Below, in pieces: positions 5,974 to 11,177 of a stretch of DNA of 11,177 bases. The translations under genes and the position numbers were made by a program. Under the pieces are notes generated by a model that saw only the letters and a list, made by a program, of their open reading frames with translations, was not told the DNA's origin and ran no database searches. Numbering within the stretch: position 1 is the stretch's first letter; every line of letters starts with the position of its first letter. This stretch comes from an uncultured Methanobrevibacter sp. (GTDB lineage Archaea; Methanobacteriota; Methanobacteria; Methanobacteriales; Methanobacteriaceae), in contig NZ_CALCYR010000194.1 of NCBI RefSeq assembly GCF_937906425.1, forward strand, positions 1-11,177. Direction: 5' to 3'.

Positions 5974-7458
5974 ATGCGATTTGCACATTTGGCAGACAGT
6001 CATTTAGGTTATAGACAATATGGTCTATTGGAACGTGAAGAGGATTTTTATAAGGTATTTGAAAAAACAATAGACAAGATAATAGACAGTGAAGTTGATT
6101 TTGTAGTTCATAGCGGAGACCTGTTTGACAATTCAAGACCTAGTATAAATGCATTACTTTGTTTTCAGAATGGTTTGGCCAGATTGAAAGAAGCTAAGAT
6201 TCCAATCTATGCCATTGCCGGAAACCATGATACTGTTTTAAGAAAAGGGGCTTTGCCGCCTCAAAAGCTATTTGAAAAATGGGGTTTAAATGTTATAAGT
6301 CAAAATAATCCCTGCTATAATTATGGGGGGGTCTTGATTTGCGGAGTTCCATTTTTGCCTAAAACTCAAAGAAGAAATCTCTTGCAAAGATATGAATACC
6401 TTGCAGCCAAGGCAAATGACGGAATAAAAAGCATTTTCCTATCCCACCAAGGTATAGATAAATTTTTAAATTTTGAGGATGATTATGGGGAGACTGCCTA
6501 TGAAGTAAGCATAGATGAATTGCCTAAAAATTTCGATTATTATGCAATGGGACACATTCACAATTATATCAATCAGGAATTCGGCAAGGGAAGATTGGTT
6601 TATCCTGGATCCATGGAAATATGGAAGGCTGATGAATATAAGAACTATTTAAAGCATGGAAAAGGATTTTGTATAGTTGATTTGAATACGGAAATTCCTG
6701 AAGTTGAAAGGGTAACTGTGGATTTGCCTAGAAAATTCCTTAGGGAATATATTGACTATAATGAATTGGACAGCAAATTGGCTTTTATTAGGAAAGAGCT
6801 TCAAGATTTGGATGAAAAACCTATCTTGGATTTGGAAATTGGAAATGCTAACTTTAATCCTTCAGAAGTTTATGACAAGATTTATGCAGCATTAAATGAT
6901 TTAACTTTAATGATTAGGCCTAAATATCACCAAAAGGATTCTGGAGTAAAACTTGAGGGTATTAAGGCCGGAACCATAAATCCAAGGGCTATGTTGGTTG
7001 AGGCCCTTAATGAAAAGTATAATAATCAAGAGATAAATCATTTGTCAATCGATCTATTGGATAGTTTATCTAAAAATAATATTGAAAATGCTAAAGCAAT
7101 CTCTGATACCTATTATGATGAAAACTATCAATTTGGTGAATCCGATAAAACTAAGATAAATGATTCTGATAATGGTGATGAGTCTGATTTTGTATCATTG
7201 AATGATTTTACAAATGATTCTGATGAAGAATCAAGTACAGCATCCTTAAATGAAGATGATGAATTCAGTTTAAATGAAGAATATGATTCTAATGTAGAAT
7301 TCAGTTTAAATGAAGAAAACGAATCTGATTATGAATTCAGTTTAAATGAATCAATCGAATCTAAAAATCTTGAGGAATATCCTGATTCTAATGAAAAGAA
7401 AGAAAATAAAAAGTCCAAAACTTTTACTTTAGATGATTTTAGTGGAGGGGGAAAATGA
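5974..7458 (+). CDS. mre11: Mre11 nuclease with an acidic repetitive C-terminal tail
   Basis: Mre11 is the Mn-dependent nuclease of the Mre11-Rad50 complex that opens and processes DNA double-strand ends. The phosphoesterase motifs are all present: D8 and H10 (LADSHLG), D49 (HSGDLFD), N84-H85-D86 (AGNHD), H158 (LSHQG), and H194-x-H196 (MGHIHNY). Residues about 270-375 hold the capping and Rad50-binding region. From about 380 to the end is an acidic, disordered-looking tail rich in S, N, D and E. It has repeated SLN[DE] words, three 12-residue repeats at 430-465, and the end TFTLDDFSGGGK. At 494 residues it is longer than characterised archaeal Mre11 proteins (roughly 365-430 from memory); the tail accounts for the difference. 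GGGGG at 5963-5967 is the ribosome binding site. The stop overlaps the rad50 start as ATGA. A run of seven G at 6325-6331 is unusual for this base composition. Confidence 0.95.
   Translation: MRFAHLADSHLGYRQYGLLEREEDFYKVFEKTIDKIIDSEVDFVVHSGDLFDNSRPSINALLCFQNGLARLKEAKIPIYAIAGNHDTVLRKGALPPQKLFEKWGLNVISQNNPCYNYGGVLICGVPFLPKTQRRNLLQRYEYLAAKANDGIKSIFLSHQGIDKFLNFEDDYGETAYEVSIDELPKNFDYYAMGHIHNYINQEFGKGRLVYPGSMEIWKADEYKNYLKHGKGFCIVDLNTEIPEVERVTVDLPRKFLREYIDYNELDSKLAFIRKELQDLDEKPILDLEIGNANFNPSEVYDKIYAALNDLTLMIRPKYHQKDSGVKLEGIKAGTINPRAMLVEALNEKYNNQEINHLSIDLLDSLSKNNIENAKAISDTYYDENYQFGESDKTKINDSDNGDESDFVSLNDFTNDSDEESSTASLNEDDEFSLNEEYDSNVEFSLNEENESDYEFSLNESIESKNLEEYPDSNEKKENKKSKTFTLDDFSGGGK
7261..7368 (+). 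repeat. 36-bp in-frame tandem repeat in mre11
   Basis: Units start with GAATTCAGTTTAAATGAA at 7261, 7297 and 7333 with an exact 36-base period. These 18 bases are identical in all three units, while the other 18 vary. Each unit encodes EFSLNE followed by six acidic or polar residues. Similar SLN[DE] words lie upstream (VSLND, ASLNE). The identical codons point to recent slippage or duplication rather than protein-level convergence alone. Confidence 0.9.
7444..7451 (+). promoter_or_regulatory. Ribosome binding site of rad50 inside mre11
   Basis: GGAGGGGG at 7444-7451 contains a full GGAGG six bases before the rad50 ATG at 7455. It lies in the last codons of mre11, where it encodes Gly-Gly-Gly. 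With the ATGA overlap, this indicates translational coupling of the two subunits. Confidence 0.75.
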
Positions 7459-10271
7459 TATTTAAAAAATTAAGATTACAAAACTTCCGTTCTCATATAA
7501 ATACTGAAATTGACTTTAATTCAGGCATAACTATTATTGTAGGTGAAAATGGGGCTGGAAAATCAAGCATTTTGGAAGGAATAAGTTATGCATTATTCAA
7601 GGATTCTGATGTAAAGCAGGAAGATTTGGTAAGAACCAATAAAAACAGTTCTGAAAAAATTGTAATGACAGTGGAGTTGGCCTTTGAACAGGATGGTGAT
7701 GAATACAAGGTCATTCGTGAGAAAAAAGGTTCAACAAATAAATCAACCTTGTTTAGAAGAACCTCAACTGAGGAAAGATTTGCAACCATTGCCTCTGGAA
7801 ACAAAAATGTTGATGATGAAATAGTGTCCATCATAAAGATGAATAAGGATTTATTTAGAAATGCAATATATGTCAAGCAGGGAGAGATTGCAAATTTGGT
7901 AGCCAAAACTTCTACAGAAAGAAAAAAACTCATTACAAGATTGTTGAATATTACTGAATTGCAGAATGCATGGACTGAATTTCCAAAGATTCTTAATGAT
8001 TATAATCTTAGACAATCAGAATTAAGTGGAAAAATATCCGATGTTGATATTGATAAGCAATTAAAGGATAAGGAAATTGAATTGCACACCTTTAATGAAA
8101 ATTTAAAAAATGCTTTGGCTGAAAAAGAAGGTTTAAAGGAGCAATATGAAAAAGTTTCAAAGGATAAGGCCAATCTGGATGAGGAAAAACATAATTTTGA
8201 CTTATTGAAAAATAATTTGGAAAATGAGAAAAATAATTTAACTGTGTTGTATGATGATAAAAAGAATTTATGTAATCAATTAAGTAAAATTCTTCAAAAT
8301 GAAAAGGAAATGGAACTTTTAGAACCCTATGTGGAAAAATTAACTATCTACAGGAGTTTTAAGGATGTCAGAACTAAATACCTTTCATTGGAAAGTGATG
8401 AAAGAAAGTTAAATGAATCTATTGAACAGATTGAAAGCAATGAAAAAATCATTGCTGATGAAATGGAAAATTATGAGAAATACAATTTGCTGGAAAAAGA
8501 AGTTAAGAAATTGGAGGATAAAAAGTCTGAAAAGGTATCTGAATTAAAGATTTTAAAATCAAAAAATGATGCTAAAATTGAAAATGAAATTAAACTGAAA
8601 TCCTCAAATGATGAATTAAAGGCTTTTTCCAATGATGTTAATGAAGTATTATCTGAATTTGATGATGAGTTTTTAAATAAGTTTGATTTAAAAGGGACAT
8701 TTGATAATAATATGGGGTCTGATTTGGAAATTAGTTCAGTTGAATCATTGGATAAGTTAAAAGACTTTATTTCTTTATTTAGACAAAATATTCGTGAATT
8801 AATTTCTGATGAGGGGGAAAAGATCAAATCCTTGGAACTTGAAAACTCTAAACTAATGCAGGAAATCGAAGCCTCAAGAGAACCATTGGAAGAGATTCAA
8901 AAGGTGGACAATAAATGTCCTACATGCCAATCTGAAATCACTCCTCAAAAAAAGGAGGATTTAATCAATTCCTATAAAAATACAATTAATGGAAATGACT
9001 TAAAAATCATGGAAAATAAAAAAAGAATTCGTTCCATTAATGAAAATAAGGAAATATTGAATCTTAAATATGAATCCTTGGAAGACATTGAGAAAAAAAT
9101 CTTTGCAAACAAGCATATCTTTTCAAGAATTGAAGAATTGAATAGGAAAATTTCTCAATTGGCTGCTGAATTGGAGTCCTGCAAAAGCCTTAAGGAGCAG
9201 TTGAATCAATTAAATGACTCAATAGAAGAAAAGATTAATCTTCGCAAATCCTTGGAAGAAAATTTCACCAGATACAACAATGCTCAAGCTGCATTGAAAA
9301 TCTTAGGTGAAAAGGATAAGCTTAAAGACAAATTATATCCTATTTCAGGAGAAAAAAACAGTGCCTATGAAGAGATTAAAAATTACATTAGCAAGGATTC
9401 CTATCTTTCAATTGAAATTGATGAAAATGAGTTAAATGAAAAGATTAAAGAGTTTAGTTCAAAATCAGATAAATATAATCAGCTAACTGGTTCCATTAAA
9501 AACAAAAAGGAAGTTCAGGAAAAATATTCTGCCAAAAAAGAGGAAATTCTTAAAAAAGAAGCATTGATTGAAGAGATTAATGGAAAAATTAAAAATTCAG
9601 AATATGATAAGGAAAAATATGATCAAATTCTTCATTTGGAAAATAGAAGCTATGAAAAGGTCAAAAATAATATGGGTATTATTGGTGAGTTAAACGGTAA
9701 GATTAGTCAAATTGAACCTTCAATTACTGAATTAAGAAATAAAAAAGAACAAATGAAAATTTATAAGGAAGAATTAAAGAATTTAACAGATTATATTGAT
9801 TTGCTTGAAAATATCCGACAATTATATAGTAAGGATGGTATTCAGGGGGAATTGAGAAAAATTACTAAACCTATTATTCAAAGCAATACAAAGGCTTTCT
9901 TTGAGAAATTCAACTTTAATTTTTCCGATTTAATCATTTCAGAGGATTATGATATTTTTGTTTATGGTCCGGAAGGTGAAGCAAATCTGAATATGGTAAG
10001 TGGTGGTGAAAAAATCGCCATTGCTCTTGCACTAAGATTAGGAATTACTCAGGCATTATCAAATGGAAACATTGATTCCATTCTTTTGGATGAACCTACA
10101 ATTCACTTGGATGATCTTCGTATTAATGAATTAGCTGACTTATTGCGTAATATGCAGATTATTCCTCAAATGATTATTGTAACTCATGATGAAGGGCTTG
10201 AAAGCTCTGCAGACACCTTGATTAAGGTTAAAAAAGAGAATGGTATTTCATCTGTTGAAATTGAACATTAG
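7455..10271 (+). CDS. rad50: Rad50 SMC-like ATPase
   Basis: Rad50 is the ABC-type ATPase partner of Mre11; its ATP-driven dimer clamps DNA ends and its long coiled coil tethers molecules. At 938 residues it has archaeal length. The N-terminal half of the ATPase holds Walker A GENGAGKSS (30-38) and the Q-loop YVKQGE (Q142). Two long Lys/Glu/Leu/Asn-rich coiled-coil arms, about 180-480 and 500-790, flank the zinc hook CPTC (C488, C491). The C-terminal half holds the signature VSGGEK (S849), Walker B ILLDEP (D879, E880), the D-loop HLDD, and the switch histidine H911 in VTHDE. All key residues are intact. The ATG overlaps the mre11 stop and has a strong ribosome binding site, so the two are co-translated. 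The gene ends in a strong hairpin terminator. Confidence 0.97.
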   Translation: MIFKKLRLQNFRSHINTEIDFNSGITIIVGENGAGKSSILEGISYALFKDSDVKQEDLVRTNKNSSEKIVMTVELAFEQDGDEYKVIREKKGSTNKSTLFRRTSTEERFATIASGNKNVDDEIVSIIKMNKDLFRNAIYVKQGEIANLVAKTSTERKKLITRLLNITELQNAWTEFPKILNDYNLRQSELSGKISDVDIDKQLKDKEIELHTFNENLKNALAEKEGLKEQYEKVSKDKANLDEEKHNFDLLKNNLENEKNNLTVLYDDKKNLCNQLSKILQNEKEMELLEPYVEKLTIYRSFKDVRTKYLSLESDERKLNESIEQIESNEKIIADEMENYEKYNLLEKEVKKLEDKKSEKVSELKILKSKNDAKIENEIKLKSSNDELKAFSNDVNEVLSEFDDEFLNKFDLKGTFDNNMGSDLEISSVESLDKLKDFISLFRQNIRELISDEGEKIKSLELENSKLMQEIEASREPLEEIQKVDNKCPTCQSEITPQKKEDLINSYKNTINGNDLKIMENKKRIRSINENKEILNLKYESLEDIEKKIFANKHIFSRIEELNRKISQLAAELESCKSLKEQLNQLNDSIEEKINLRKSLEENFTRYNNAQAALKILGEKDKLKDKLYPISGEKNSAYEEIKNYISKDSYLSIEIDENELNEKIKEFSSKSDKYNQLTGSIKNKKEVQEKYSAKKEEILKKEALIEEINGKIKNSEYDKEKYDQILHLENRSYEKVKNNMGIIGELNGKISQIEPSITELRNKKEQMKIYKEELKNLTDYIDLLENIRQLYSKDGIQGELRKITKPIIQSNTKAFFEKFNFNFSDLIISEDYDIFVYGPEGEANLNMVSGGEKIAIALALRLGITQALSNGNIDSILLDEPTIHLDDLRINELADLLRNMQIIPQMIIVTHDEGLESSADTLIKVKKENGISSVEIEH

Positions 10272-10282
10272 TAAAAAAAGTA

Positions 10283-10327
10283 AATTAAATTCTTGAAAAC
10301 AAGAATTTAATTATTTTATTTTTTTTT
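10283..10327. terminator. Strong intrinsic-type terminator after rad50
   Basis: AATTAAATTCTTG (10283-10295) and CAAGAATTTAATT (10300-10312) form a perfect 13-bp stem with an AAAA loop. It is followed on the plus strand by ATTTTA and nine T (10319-10327). On the minus strand the same stem is followed by CTTTTTTTAC. It can therefore serve both rad50 and the converging TIR-like gene, though it is about 160 bases from the stop of the latter. Confidence 0.75.
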
Positions 10328-10443
10328 AAAAGATAAATTTGTCTGTTTTTTTTTAATTTTATTTAAATTTTGTTTTTATTTTTTTTTAAAAAGACAAATT
10401 AGCTTTTTTTTAATTTTATTTAAATTTTGTTTTTATTTTTTTA
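10318..10443. repeat. Duplicated 57-60 bp T-rich block
   Basis: A block beginning A-T9-AAAA at 10318-10331 and ending AATTTTATTTAAATTTTG plus T-run repeats from 10378 to about 10434, with a third start at 10435. The inner part differs: the first copy has AATTTGTCT (10336-10344), while the second has its exact reverse complement AGACAAATT (10392-10400). A long-range 9-bp pairing is therefore possible. The many T-runs also provide further transcription stops for rad50. The block holds no gene. Confidence 0.7.
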
Positions 10444-10470
10444 TTTTAGTTAATAATTGTTTTTCTTATT

Positions 10471-10908
10471 TTATTCTTCTTTTCCCATTGCATCACAAGG
10501 GCTTTCCCAATCATATTCTCCTCTAACAACTGTTTGAATAGCATCAACCATACAATTAGCATTCCATCCAACAACAGTTGTAGCCTTTTCTTCTAGATTT
10601 TCAGGAACAAGTTCCATTCCATAAGGACGTACGAGAATAATTGGAATATCAAATTCTTCAGCCTTATTAACTAAAACATCAATTGATTCCTTATTGTCCT
10701 TGTAAAGCCCAGATAATATAATGATTACATCAACCTTTTCAAAGAAATTTTCACCAAAAGGAGCATAATCCCTTGCTAATGATTCGGTCCATAAGAACTC
10801 CGGTTTGGTGTATAATCTTTCGGTAAAGAACTTGTATTGATTTTCCTCATCAATTCCGCGTGAAATAATTAAGTTATAAATTTTATTGTCCTGTTCTTCT
10901 TCAAACAT
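10471..10908 (-). CDS. TIR-like domain protein of the MTH538/DUF1863 family
   Basis: This 145-residue soluble protein shows the flavodoxin-like alternation of the MTH538/DUF1863 TIR-like family, which also includes the ThsB sensors of Thoeris phage defence. Strand 1 is IYNLIIS (10-16), strand 2 precedes the variable loop near 40-55, strand 3 is VDVIIILSG (59-67), strand 4 is IPIILVRPYG (88-97), followed by VPENL and the typical close VVGWNANCMVDAIQTV (112-127). The ending TVVGWN...AI is the strongest family signature. The usual helix Glu of TIR NADases is not evident: by eye its place in SIDVLVNKAEEF is Leu79. Enzymatic activity is therefore uncertain. AGAGGT (minus strand, 10915-10920) is a good ribosome binding site for this ATG. 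The gene converges on rad50. From memory, M. thermautotrophicus MTH538 lies close to that organism's rad50-mre11 genes. The function is unknown; a signalling or defence role is inference. Confidence 0.75.
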   Translation of the reverse strand: MFEEEQDNKIYNLIISRGIDEENQYKFFTERLYTKPEFLWTESLARDYAPFGENFFEKVDVIIILSGLYKDNKESIDVLVNKAEEFDIPIILVRPYGMELVPENLEEKATTVVGWNANCMVDAIQTVVRGEYDWESPCDAMGKEE

Positions 10909-10914
10909 GATTTT

Positions 10915-10944
10915 ACCTCTTAATATAATTTATTTTTATATAAA
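10915..10944 (-). promoter_or_regulatory. Ribosome binding site and candidate TATA box of the TIR-like gene
   Basis: On the minus strand AGAGGT (10915-10920) lies six bases before the ATG. TTTATATA (10937-10944) is a perfect TATA-type box, but it is only about 30 bases from the ATG. If used, transcription would begin at or within the ribosome binding site and give an almost leaderless mRNA. Other AT-rich boxes further upstream (10955-11030) could serve instead. Confidence 0.4.
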
Positions 10945-11177
10945 TCAATAAATGTAATTTAAATAAATATTTGCTTTTCTTATTTAATATCTATTTTTAT
11001 AAATTATAAATATAACTATTGTTATAAATTCATTTTATAAAAAATAATGGATTTTGATAAATAAAAATAATAAATTAATTTATAAAAATTAAAAAATAAA
11101 TAAAAAATAAATAAAAAAATTAATTATTTATTTAAATATGGGATAATTTTTTTTTATTTTACTTAATTTTTATTCTT
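10945..11177. other. AT-rich spacer at the right edge
   Basis: No gene is visible in the last 230 bases. An AT-only inverted repeat AAATAAATAA (11105-11114) / TTATTTATTT (11124-11133) forms a 10-bp stem, and a long T-run follows at about 11147-11155. These could be the end signal of a transcript or low-complexity sequence. Candidate TATA-like elements for the TIR-like gene lie in the part nearest it. Confidence 0.4.

Noticed and set aside
8471..8827. Serine/phenylalanine-rich minus-strand frame opposite rad50
   Set aside because: It mirrors the Lys/Glu/Asp-rich coiled-coil codons of Rad50 and has no family features or ribosome binding site.
10471..10908. A complete Thoeris defence system
   Set aside because: Only the TIR-like half is present. 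No ThsA-type SIR2 or other effector lies in the window, and the gene faces rad50 rather than sharing an operon with an effector.
11105..11133. 10-bp inverted repeat as a real terminator or operator at the right edge
   Set aside because: It is A/T only in near-homopolymer sequence, and the adjacent gene is outside the window, so it cannot be judged.

Overview
The window reads as chromosome of an AT-rich methanogenic archaeon of the Methanobacteriales, most likely Methanobrevibacter or a close relative. The evidence is the archaeal gene set (Tsr3, ribosomal protein L40e, geranylgeranylglyceryl phosphate synthase, NurA, HerA, Mre11, Rad50), TATA boxes of the TTTATATA/TTTAAATA type, GGAGG/GGTGAT-like ribosome binding sites, A/T-ending codons, and very AT-rich spacers full of T-runs. 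The genus is inference.

Left part (1-2490): an AT-only spacer with a 23-bp tandem repeat leads into tsr3 (rRNA aminocarboxypropyltransferase). A 357-base gap follows, with a promoter and a roughly 140-base leader containing a bulged hairpin, then the 48-codon gene for L40e. L40e ends in a terminator-like hairpin that overlaps its stop codon. A 573-base non-coding spacer with nested tandem repeats precedes the gene for GGGP synthase, the enzyme making the first ether bond of archaeal membrane lipids. The promoters of the L40e and GGGP synthase genes share a near-identical 18-base core.

Central part (2491-10271): a four-gene same-strand DNA end-resection cluster, nurA-herA-mre11-rad50. In characterised archaea HerA-NurA and Mre11-Rad50 act together to produce 3' single-stranded ends for RadA recombination. 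nurA and herA are separated by four copies of a 37-38 bp tandem repeat, the first of which contains the nurA stop codon. mre11 and rad50 overlap by ATGA. NurA and Mre11 both carry long acidic Ser/Asn/Asp/Glu-rich inserts or tails. The NurA insert contains a good match to an archaeal PCNA-interacting (PIP) box, and the Mre11 tail holds a 12-residue repeat and a weaker PIP-like end.

Right part (10272-11177): rad50 converges on a minus-strand gene for a small MTH538/DUF1863-type TIR-like protein. Between them lie a 13-bp perfect terminator hairpin and a duplicated T-rich block. The last 270 bases are the TIR-like gene's promoter region and AT-rich spacer.

No tRNA, rRNA, CRISPR array, transposase or insertion sequence was seen. 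The most novel leads are the PIP-like motif in NurA, the TIR-like neighbour of the resection cluster, the nurA-herA tandem repeat, and the structured L40e leader and terminator.
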